Assembly (NCBI GenBank): GCA_937980285.1
Contig: CALJQI010000434.1
Coordinates: 1-10,656 of the forward strand
Length of the DNA stretch: 10,656 nt
Source: an uncultured Gammaproteobacteria bacterium
GTDB taxonomy: Bacteria > Pseudomonadota > Gammaproteobacteria > GCA-001735895
Direction of reading: 5' to 3'
In this document: positions 1 to 5,276 of the stretch, piece after piece
Numbering within the stretch: position 1 is the first letter of the stretch
How the letters are laid out: each line of letters begins with the position of its first letter
Made by a program: the position numbers and the translations under genes
Notes under the pieces: model-generated
The model's database searches: none
Told to the model about the DNA's origin: nothing
Seen by the model: the letters and a program-made list of their open reading frames with translations, nothing else

Positions 1-986
1 GCAAGGTGTTGCGGATCGATGCGGAACATGGTCGAGCACATGCACACCATCGGCGACATGAACTGTACCGTCTTGTCCTCGCCGGCGAGCGTCTGATGCA
101 GGCGGTTGACCAGGTTCAACTCCGTGCCCACCAGCCACTTGGTGCCCGGCTCGGCGTCGGTGATGGTTCGGATGATATATTCGGTGGAACCGACATAGTC
201 CGACATCTGACAAACTTCGAAACTGGCCTCGGGGTGAGATATCACCTTGCCCTCGGGAAACTGCTGGCGGAAACTCTCGATTTGCTCGGGCTTGAACATC
301 TGGTGCACCGAACAAAAACCCTTCCACAGGATCATTTTGGCGCCGCGGATCTGTTCGGCGCTCAAACCGCCCATCGGAATGTCGTAATCCCAGACAACCA
401 TTTCCTCGAGCGCAATACCCATCTTGTAGCCGGTGTTTCTGCCAAGATGCTGATCCGGGAAGAACAGCACCTTTTCACGCCTGTCGAAAGACCACTCGAG
501 TATCTTTTGCGCATTGGTGGAAGTACAGACGATGCCTCCGTGCTGTCCGCAGAACGACTTCAGGTTGGCGTCAGAATTGATATAGGTTACAGGGGTAACG
601 GTTTCATCCGCGTCGAGCACGCTGTTCAATTCCTTCCACGCCCGTTCCACTTTTTCGAGGTCGGCCATATCGGCCATCGAACAGCCGGCGGACAGATCGG
701 GAATTATCGACACCTGCTCGGGACGTGAAATGATATCGGCTACTTCGGCCATGAAGTGCACGCCGCAAAAAACGATGTACTCGGCCTTCGAATCCGCGGC
801 CTGGCGAGACAGCTTCAACGAGTCGCCGGAAAAATCGGCATGCTTGAAGACTTCGTCACGCTGGTAGTGGTGACCGAGAATGACCACGCGCTCACCGAGC
901 GCCTGTTTGGCGCTGACGATTCTTCGATCGCAATCTTCGTCGTTCAACGACGCGTACGGTTGTAAATCAATCGCGGTGGCAGCCAT
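1..986 (-). CDS. nadA: Quinolinate synthase NadA, C-terminus cut by window edge
   Basis: NadA condenses iminoaspartate with dihydroxyacetone phosphate to give quinolinate, the pyridine precursor of NAD, using a [4Fe-4S] cluster in the cytoplasm. Reading the minus strand from the ATG at 986 gives 328 open codons running off position 1. The three expected cluster cysteines are visible: C102 in AGCSMADM, C225 in WKGFCSVH, and C317 in the C-x-C-x-x-M stretch at 315-320. GHHYQRDEV (38-46), the PDQHLGRNT loop (177-185) and VGTELNLVNRL (286-296) are also conserved. The insert before C225 and the CxCxxMxRID end resemble the longer B. subtilis-type NadA (368 aa, from memory) rather than the E. coli type, so roughly 40 residues are probably missing. 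The gene follows aspS after 88 bp and appears to have its own promoter. The ribosome-binding site is weak (GAG about nine bases before the ATG). Confidence 0.95.
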   Translation of the reverse strand, partial: MAATAIDLQPYASLNDEDCDRRIVSAKQALGERVVILGHHYQRDEVFKHADFSGDSLKLSRQAADSKAEYIVFCGVHFMAEVADIISRPEQVSIIPDLSAGCSMADMADLEKVERAWKELNSVLDADETVTPVTYINSDANLKSFCGQHGGIVCTSTNAQKILEWSFDRREKVLFFPDQHLGRNTGYKMGIALEEMVVWDYDIPMGGLSAEQIRGAKMILWKGFCSVHQMFKPEQIESFRQQFPEGKVISHPEASFEVCQMSDYVGSTEYIIRTITDAEPGTKWLVGTELNLVNRLHQTLAGEDKTVQFMSPMVCMCSTMFRIDPQHL

Positions 987-1015
987 GGTCAGCTCGTGTG
1001 TCAGACGAATAGAAA

Positions 1016-1044
1016 ATTCTATCACCTGCCGATTCAGCTGCCAA
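1016..1044 (-). promoter_or_regulatory. Predicted sigma70 promoter of nadA
   Basis: On the minus strand TTGGCA (1039-1044) and TAGAAT (1016-1021) are separated by exactly 17 bases. The predicted transcription start near 1009 leaves a leader of about 22 bases before the nadA ATG at 986. The site lies just past the aspS stop codon, so nadA need not rely on read-through from aspS. This rests on motif and spacing only. Confidence 0.6.
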
Positions 1045-1073
1045 TCAGCGCAATGGGCTATATCAGCGCAATG
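1044..1073. repeat. 12-bp direct repeat upstream of the nadA promoter
   Basis: ATCAGCGCAATG occurs exactly at 1044-1055 and again at 1062-1073, an 18-bp period, followed by a partial third copy ATCAGC at 1074-1079 inside the end of aspS. On the minus strand the copies lie immediately upstream of, and touching, the predicted nadA -35 box. That is where an activator or repressor could bind. No known regulator motif was recognised, and a chance duplication is possible. Confidence 0.55.
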
Positions 1074-1074
1074 A

Positions 1075-2853
1075 TCAGCTTTCGGTTTGAGGCTTACGCA
1101 GGCGAATCGACAACTCGCGCAGCTGGCGTTCGCTCACCGCCGCCGGCGCCTGGGTCAACAGGCAGGCAGCGGTCTGCGTCTTCGGAAAGGCCATGACGTC
1201 GCGAATCGAGCTGGCGCCGGCCATCAGCATCACCATGCGATCGAGGCCGAAAGCGATGCCGCCGTGCGGCGGGCAGCCGTACTTCAGCGCGGTCAACAGA
1301 AAACCGAACTTCTCTTCGGCTTCCTGTTCATCGATGCCGAGCAGCTTGAACACGCGCTGCTGCATTTCCATATCGTGGATACGCACCGAGCCGCCGCCCA
1401 GTTCAGTGCCGTTGAGCACCATATCGTAGGCGCGCGACAGGGTGCCGCCAGGATTGGACTCGAGCGCCTGCGGATCGTCGGTAGCGGGTGCGGTAAACGG
1501 ATGATGCAGCGCGTTCCAGCGATCTTCGCGCTCATCGTGCTCGAACATCGGGAATTCGACTACCCACAGGAAGCGCCAGCCCGGCTCGACCAGGCCGCGA
1601 TCCTGTCCGACCTTGATGCGCAGGGCGCCGAGCGATTCGTTGACCACGCTGGCCTTGTCGGCGCCGAAAAAAATCAGGTCGCCGGTAGCGGCGCCGGTGC
1701 GCTGCAGAATCCCCTCAATGGCCTCGTCCGGCAGGAATTTGAGGATAGGCGACTGCAGGCCCTCGCGTCCCTGGGAGACGTCGTTGCATTTGATATAGGC
1801 CAGTCCCCTGGCGCCATAGCGGCCGACATAATCGGTGTAATCGTCGATCTCCTTTCGCGTCAGCTCGTTGCCGCCGGTCACACATAACGCGGCGACGCGG
1901 CCCTGTGGGTCGTTGGCTGGCCCGGAAAACACCTTGAACTCGACATCCTCGAGCAGATCGGAAATCGTCTTCAGCTCCAGGCCGATACGCAGATCGGGTT
2001 TATCGGAACCATAACGCTCCATCGCCTCGGCGTGGGACATGCGTAAAAACGGCCCGTCGACATCGACTTCGAGAACCTCGGCAAACAGTCCGCGCATCAT
2101 GTCTTCCATCAGGTTCATGATGCCGTCCTCGTCGAGGAAGGAAGTTTCGATATCAAGCTGGGTGAACTCGGGCTGGCGGTCGGCGCGCAAATCTTCGTCG
2201 CGGAAGCAACGCACGATCTGGTAGTAACGATCCATGCCCGACATCATCAGCAACTGCTTGAACAACTGCGGCGACTGCGGCAAGGCGAAAAAACTGCCCG
2301 CATGAGTACGGCTCGGCACCAGGTAATCGCGCGCGCCCTCGGGCGTCGCCCTGGTCAGCATCGGGGTTTCGATATCGAGAAATTCGTGGCCTTCGAGCCA
2401 GCCACGCAGGTAGTGGGTCACGCGCGCGCGCAGCTGCATGCGATATTGCATTTCAGGCCGTCGCAAGTCGATGTAACGATAGCGCAGGCGATTGTCGTCA
2501 TGCACGTCTTCTTCGTCGAGCTGAAACGGCGGGGTTTCGGAAGCGTTAAGAATTTCAAGCTTTTGCGCCAGCAGCTCGACCTCGCCGGTCGCCATTTCGG
2601 GATTCTCGGTACCCTCGGGCCGCAGCCGCAACTTGCCCTCGACCCTGAGCACAAACTCGTTGCGCAGCGTTTCGGCGTCGCTGAACATGGCAGCATCGTC
2701 GGGATCGAAAACCACCTGCAGCATGCCTTTCTTGTCGCGCAAGTCGACAAAGATGACGCCGCCGTGATCGCGACGACGATTTACCCAGCCACAGACGCTG
2801 ATCTGTTGATCGATGTGTTGCTGATTGAGTTCACCACAGTAATGCGTCCGCAT
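1075..2853 (-). CDS. aspS: Aspartyl-tRNA synthetase, probably non-discriminating
   Basis: This class II synthetase charges tRNA-Asp with aspartate using ATP in the cytoplasm. At 592 aa it is the normal bacterial length. The order is an N-terminal anticodon-binding OB fold (about 1-105), class II motif 1 (around 158-175), motif 2 (FRDEDLRADRQPEF, 217-230), the bacterial GAD insertion domain (about 290-420) and motif 3 (GLDR, 536-539). The start MRTHYCG matches the family start. His30 (in RRRDHGG) and Gly81 (in RPEG) match the pair linked in Pseudomonas aeruginosa (H31/G82) to recognition of both tRNA-Asp and tRNA-Asn, whereas E. coli has Leu30. The enzyme may therefore also make Asp-tRNA-Asn for amidation by GatCAB; this is inferred. 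It follows an FmdB gene after 60 bp containing a terminator hairpin. No strong Shine-Dalgarno sequence precedes the ATG. Confidence 0.98.
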   Translation of the reverse strand: MRTHYCGELNQQHIDQQISVCGWVNRRRDHGGVIFVDLRDKKGMLQVVFDPDDAAMFSDAETLRNEFVLRVEGKLRLRPEGTENPEMATGEVELLAQKLEILNASETPPFQLDEEDVHDDNRLRYRYIDLRRPEMQYRMQLRARVTHYLRGWLEGHEFLDIETPMLTRATPEGARDYLVPSRTHAGSFFALPQSPQLFKQLLMMSGMDRYYQIVRCFRDEDLRADRQPEFTQLDIETSFLDEDGIMNLMEDMMRGLFAEVLEVDVDGPFLRMSHAEAMERYGSDKPDLRIGLELKTISDLLEDVEFKVFSGPANDPQGRVAALCVTGGNELTRKEIDDYTDYVGRYGARGLAYIKCNDVSQGREGLQSPILKFLPDEAIEGILQRTGAATGDLIFFGADKASVVNESLGALRIKVGQDRGLVEPGWRFLWVVEFPMFEHDEREDRWNALHHPFTAPATDDPQALESNPGGTLSRAYDMVLNGTELGGGSVRIHDMEMQQRVFKLLGIDEQEAEEKFGFLLTALKYGCPPHGGIAFGLDRMVMLMAGASSIRDVMAFPKTQTAACLLTQAPAAVSERQLRELSIRLRKPQTES

Positions 2854-2884
2854 AATGACTGGTCCGAAAATTAAGTTTGTTTAT

Positions 2885-2905
2885 GAAAAGCCCGCGATGG
2901 CGGGC
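2885..2905 (-). terminator. Rho-independent terminator between fmdB and aspS
   Basis: On the minus strand a perfect 6-bp GC stem, GCCCGC (2905-2900) with GCGGGC (2895-2890), closes a 4-base loop (CATC) and is followed at once by TTTTC. It lies 8 bases beyond the FmdB stop codon and about 31 bases before the aspS start. It should end or attenuate fmdB transcripts before aspS. The short T-run suggests it may be leaky. Confidence 0.75.
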
Positions 2906-2913
2906 AGGGATTC

Positions 2914-3219
2914 CTAGGCGGCGGCCTCTTTGCCGGAGGCGCCCTTGGCGGTAGCGGATTTACCTGGCTTGCTGTCCTTCGAGCCGGCTGCCGAACTCTT
3001 TTCGGCGCTATCCCCCTTGGACAGGTTCTTTTGTTTATCCGACTTGAAATCGGTCTCGTACCAGCCCGAGCCGCTGAGGCGAAAACCTGGCGCCGATATC
3101 TTCTTTTTCAGAGATTGCCGTTCGCAGGCGGGACAATCGCGCAACGGCGCGTCGCTCATTTTCTGCAGCTTTTCGATTTCATGCCCGCAGTCGCTGCATA
3201 CGTATTCGTAAATTGGCAT
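2914..3219 (-). CDS. FmdB-family zinc-ribbon protein
   Basis: This small protein (101 aa) has an FmdB-type regulatory zinc ribbon at its N-terminus. It opens MPIYEYVC and carries two CxxC pairs, C8/C11 and C29/C32, which should bind one zinc ion. GFRLSGSGWYETDFK (45-59) is the conserved segment that usually follows in this family. The tail from about residue 60 to 101 is low-complexity Lys/Ser/Ala/Gly, probably disordered, and common in proteobacterial members. The biochemical role of the family is unsettled, although it is named after a formamidase/amidase regulator. The start is supported by GGAGA at 3225-3229, about six bases before the ATG. It sits upstream of aspS as in many gammaproteobacteria, separated here by a terminator, and has its own predicted promoter. 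Confidence 0.92.
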   Translation of the reverse strand: MPIYEYVCSDCGHEIEKLQKMSDAPLRDCPACERQSLKKKISAPGFRLSGSGWYETDFKSDKQKNLSKGDSAEKSSAAGSKDSKPGKSATAKGASGKEAAA

Positions 3220-3233
3220 CGATGTCTCCGATC

Positions 3234-3290
3234 AAAAAGTCCCGTGAAGCCGTCCCGAGGATTACCCGGCTCACTCGAAAAGGCACGGGA
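3234..3290 (-). promoter_or_regulatory. Possible hairpin and T-run in the fmdB leader
   Basis: On the minus strand TCCCGTG (3290-3284) can pair with CACGGGA (3246-3240), which is followed by CTTTTT (to 3234). A competing inner stem pairs GTGAGCCG with CGGC(T)TCAC and shares the CAC. The arrangement looks like a terminator or attenuator ahead of the fmdB ribosome-binding site. However, the predicted transcription start near 3283 would leave out most of the outer 5' arm. The outer stem would therefore form only in read-through from the TfpX-like gene. The loop is long, so this is tentative. Confidence 0.3.
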
Positions 3291-3318
3291 TTTTATAATA
3301 GTCTGGTGTATTTTCCAA
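3290..3318 (-). promoter_or_regulatory. Predicted sigma70 promoter of fmdB
   Basis: TTGGAA (3313-3318, minus strand) and TAAAAT (3290-3295) are 17 bases apart. The start of transcription should fall near 3283, about 64 bases before the fmdB ATG at 3219. The region lies between the stop of the TfpX-like gene and fmdB and is the most AT-rich part of that gap. Confidence 0.6.
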
Positions 3319-3327
3319 TAACCAGAC
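3301..3327. repeat. 7-bp perfect inverted repeat over the fmdB -35 region
   Basis: GTCTGGT (3301-3307) and ACCAGAC (3321-3327) form a perfect inverted repeat around a 13-base AT-rich centre. It encloses the whole predicted -35 box and most of the spacer of the fmdB promoter. No T-run follows on either strand, so it looks more like an operator for a dimeric DNA-binding protein than a terminator. The cognate regulator is unknown. Confidence 0.5.
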
Positions 3328-3362
3328 CCCGCCAATCGCGACCAGTCGGCGATTATCTCCAC

Positions 3363-4112
3363 CTACTTGATGTAGGACAGGTACTTACCCTCGAGATCGA
3401 AAACCAGCCACACCGAACCATAGCGGCCCGAAAAACGGGCAATCAGCACTTCATCCTCGGACTTGCCGCTGGCCTGCAGCCAGGACTGGTAGGATTCCCT
3501 GGCCTCGTAGAAATCCATGCGCTCGGAAAACAGGGTTTGCCTGGACCTGAGCGCGGTGACGAATTCCTCCCTCGGGCGATACAGCTGCATCTGAGCGTGC
3601 TCCAGCACTTTTTCTTCGATCTTGATTCGATTGATCTCGGCCAGCCTGTCCCTGTCAAGCGGCAGGTCGGCATAAATAATCGGCGGTCTTTCATCGCTGT
3701 ACTTGAACAGATCCTGTTCCGATCGCAGCTTACCGCCGTACTGCTCCATGGTGCTGGAGAGCATGTATTCGTCAACCAGGACAATGGATATCGGACGCTG
3801 GTTGTAGGTCAGGTAAACACCGTAAAACAGCGCGGCAAATTGAATCAGCGCAATCGTCGCCAGGTCGAAAATTATCTCCCTGCGCGACTTCGTCAGGTCG
3901 AATATCAGGAAGGTGATAAAAGGCCCCAACACCAGGTCCACCGCCGCGACCAGTCGAATGCCCTGCCAGCCGCCATCGATCGCAAAATAGGGCTGCGGAT
4001 ACCAGTTGTAGTAAATTTGATAAGCCAGGTACAGGAAAACCCCCAGGCTAAGGCATAAATGAACCCCGGTTGCTTTTATCTTGGTTATCAGTAATGGTCT
4101 GGTAAATTTCAT
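3363..4112 (-). CDS. TfpX/TfpZ-family membrane protein (type IV pilin accessory-like)
   Basis: The 249-residue protein has three predicted inner-membrane helices near its N-terminus (about 15-36, 52-72 and 82-103) and a charged soluble C-terminal half. The pattern of WYPQPYF (37-43), DLVLGPFITFLIF (59-71), FDLATIALIQFAALFYG (82-98) and RPIS matches the TfpX/TfpZ accessory proteins of type IV pilins. These act with particular pilins at the inner membrane, and their exact activity is poorly defined. No pilin gene lies in the window, which is unusual for the family. An ATG at 4166 would add 18 residues but would overlap the divergent gene and cover the predicted promoter, so the start at 4112 (MKFTRPLL) is preferred. 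Neither start has a good Shine-Dalgarno sequence. Confidence 0.8.
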   Translation of the reverse strand: MKFTRPLLITKIKATGVHLCLSLGVFLYLAYQIYYNWYPQPYFAIDGGWQGIRLVAAVDLVLGPFITFLIFDLTKSRREIIFDLATIALIQFAALFYGVYLTYNQRPISIVLVDEYMLSSTMEQYGGKLRSEQDLFKYSDERPPIIYADLPLDRDRLAEINRIKIEEKVLEHAQMQLYRPREEFVTALRSRQTLFSERMDFYEARESYQSWLQASGKSEDEVLIARFSGRYGSVWLVFDLEGKYLSYIK

Positions 4113-4119
4113 TAATGAA
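4108..4119. repeat. 12-bp palindrome spanning the start codon of the TfpX-like gene
   Basis: TTCATTAATGAA is a perfect palindrome. It contains the minus-strand ATG (4112-4110) of the TfpX-like gene and, symmetrically, a plus-strand ATG (4115-4117). Binding here could affect both divergent genes, but 12-bp AT-rich palindromes also arise by chance. Confidence 0.4.
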
Positions 4120-4147
4120 CTTTTTGCTACAGCTTCTCGTAGCCTAA

Positions 4148-4176
4148 TATATGGAAGAAAACACAAAAAACTTCAA
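4148..4176 (-). promoter_or_regulatory. Predicted promoter of the TfpX-like gene
   Basis: TTGAAG (4171-4176, minus strand) and CATATA (4148-4153) are 17 bases apart; TATATT two bases downstream is an alternative -10. Transcription would start near 4141 with a leader of about 29 bases before the ATG at 4112. The elements lie over and inside the first codons of the divergent plus-strand gene, so the two genes cannot be regulated in separate DNA segments. Confidence 0.45.
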
Positions 4177-4930
4177 GATAGAAACGACATACAACCGCAT
4201 CGACCTGTTTCAGCAGGACGGGCGGCTGGAGCTGCGTAGCCAGGACAATACCCTGCAAAGCGTTATCGATTTACGCAACCCGCATCGGCTCGAGCTCAGA
4301 AACCTCGAAACCCTGATGTCGGTACTGCTATTCATTCCCGAGCCGGAACGCATCCTGATGCTGGGCACCGCGGCCGGCTCGCTGCTTCATTTCCTGCGTC
4401 ATTATTATCCGCGGGCGAGTATTACCGCGCTCGATATCGATGTCGAGCTGGTCGAAAAAATGCTGCAGATGAAATTCCTGCCGCCGGCGAGCGATGGCCT
4501 GACTTACGTTTACGACGACGCATCGCGTTTCATCCTGGCCTCCGAGCAGGAGTACGACCTGATTTTGTCCGATGTTTTCACCGGCGCGCAATCTCCCGCC
4601 TGGCTACTGGAAAAAAAATACATCGGCGGATTGTACAATCGGCTAAGCGAACGCGGAGCACTGGCCTACAACCTGCTGATCGACAGCGAGCATGACTTCA
4701 AACTGTTTTATCGCGACCTGCGGCTGGTATTCGAACGCCAGACCCTGTGCCTTCCGGTCAAGGGTCTCGAAAACACGATTGCTTTCGGCATCCGCCAGCC
4801 GTTGCCGAAACGCGATATGGGCTGGTACATGCAACAGGCAATGACGCTTTCCGAACGCCTCGAGATCGATTTTCTAAAGATTTTATCTGTAATCTACAAC
4901 ACCAATCCGGTTAACGCGGGGGTGCTGTAG
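4151..4930 (+). CDS. Spermidine synthase-like SAM-dependent methyltransferase
   Basis: This 259-aa cytoplasmic protein has a class I Rossmann methyltransferase core of the spermidine-synthase type. A short beta-rich N-terminal part (about 10-50) is followed by the SAM-binding motif ILMLGTAAGS (68-77). An acidic residue ends the second strand (ALDID, 93-97), then come DDASRF (122-127) and YDLILSDVF (135-143). True aminopropyltransferases carry a D-S/T-x-D-P catalytic segment at the last position; here it is SDVFTGAQSP, so polyamine synthesis is doubtful and the reaction is unknown. No membrane segment is seen. It is the only plus-strand gene, with its start 38 bp from the TfpX-like gene, and it converges on bolA with a 12-bp gap. 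No Shine-Dalgarno sequence is evident before the ATG. Confidence 0.8.
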   Translation: MEENTKNFKIETTYNRIDLFQQDGRLELRSQDNTLQSVIDLRNPHRLELRNLETLMSVLLFIPEPERILMLGTAAGSLLHFLRHYYPRASITALDIDVELVEKMLQMKFLPPASDGLTYVYDDASRFILASEQEYDLILSDVFTGAQSPAWLLEKKYIGGLYNRLSERGALAYNLLIDSEHDFKLFYRDLRLVFERQTLCLPVKGLENTIAFGIRQPLPKRDMGWYMQQAMTLSERLEIDFLKILSVIYNTNPVNAGVL

Positions 4931-4942
4931 AATACAGGTCAG

Positions 4943-5257
4943 CTACTGGTTTTTACCGCCGCCACGACAGTTAGGCGAATCGGCGACCATCCCCTGCCGC
5001 GCCCGCCACTCGGCCGGCGTTAGCGTGTGCAGCGCGAGAGCATGTATCTGCTGTAATTCCTGCTCCAGCGTCTTGTTGACCATGCGATGACGCTTGATCA
5101 ACATTTGATCGTTGAAGGTATCACTGACGATAGTGACCTTGAAATGAGACTCCGAGCCCGGCGCCACGTTGTGCATATGGCTCTCGTTTTCGACACTGAG
5201 GTAGTCGGCGTCGAACTCGCCGGCGAGTTTTTGTTCGATTGTAGCCTGTATTGACAT
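4943..5257 (-). CDS. bolA: BolA family transcriptional regulator / Fe-S partner
   Basis: BolA is a small class II KH-like protein that binds monothiol glutaredoxin with a [2Fe-2S] cluster and influences morphology, stress and biofilm genes. At 104 aa it matches E. coli BolA (105 aa). NVAPGSESHFKV (30-41), the nucleic-acid-binding RHRMV (56-60), HALALHT (72-78) and the C-terminal SPNCRGGG (94-101) all correspond to classical BolA rather than the shorter IbaG/YrbA or BolA2 type. The start lies 19 bp after the stop of the kinase gene, with no clear Shine-Dalgarno or separate promoter in the gap. Co-transcription and perhaps coupled expression with the kinase are therefore likely. It ends convergent with the methyltransferase gene. 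Confidence 0.95.
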   Translation of the reverse strand: MSIQATIEQKLAGEFDADYLSVENESHMHNVAPGSESHFKVTIVSDTFNDQMLIKRHRMVNKTLEQELQQIHALALHTLTPAEWRARQGMVADSPNCRGGGKNQ

Positions 5258-5276
5258 CTGGATTTACTTTGTATGA

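Noticed and set aside
6..728. 240-codon open frame on the plus strand at the left end
   Set aside because: It is antisense to nadA, whose minus-strand translation shows clear family motifs; the plus-strand product has no recognisable domain.
1087..1887. 266-codon plus-strand open frame
   Set aside because: Shadow of aspS; composition is antisense-like and no motifs are present.
3213..4058. 281-codon plus-strand open frame opposite the TfpX-like gene
   Set aside because: The minus-strand product has three membrane helices and family motifs, while the plus-strand product has neither.
4113..4166. Alternative start at 4166 for the TfpX-like gene, adding 18 residues
   Set aside because: It would overlap the divergent gene by 16 bp and cover the best promoter; homologues as I recall them begin close to the first membrane helix, as MKFTRPLL does.
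4151..4930. True spermidine synthase (speE)
   Set aside because: The D-S/T-x-D-P catalytic segment is missing (SDVFTGAQSP instead), so only the fold is supported.
4924..4952. Possible terminator between the methyltransferase gene and bolA (CTGTA-GAA-TACAG hairpin, then TTTTT at 4950-4954)
   Set aside because: The 5-bp stem is weak, overlaps the stop codon, and is not next to the T-run; the alternative stem has a mismatch.
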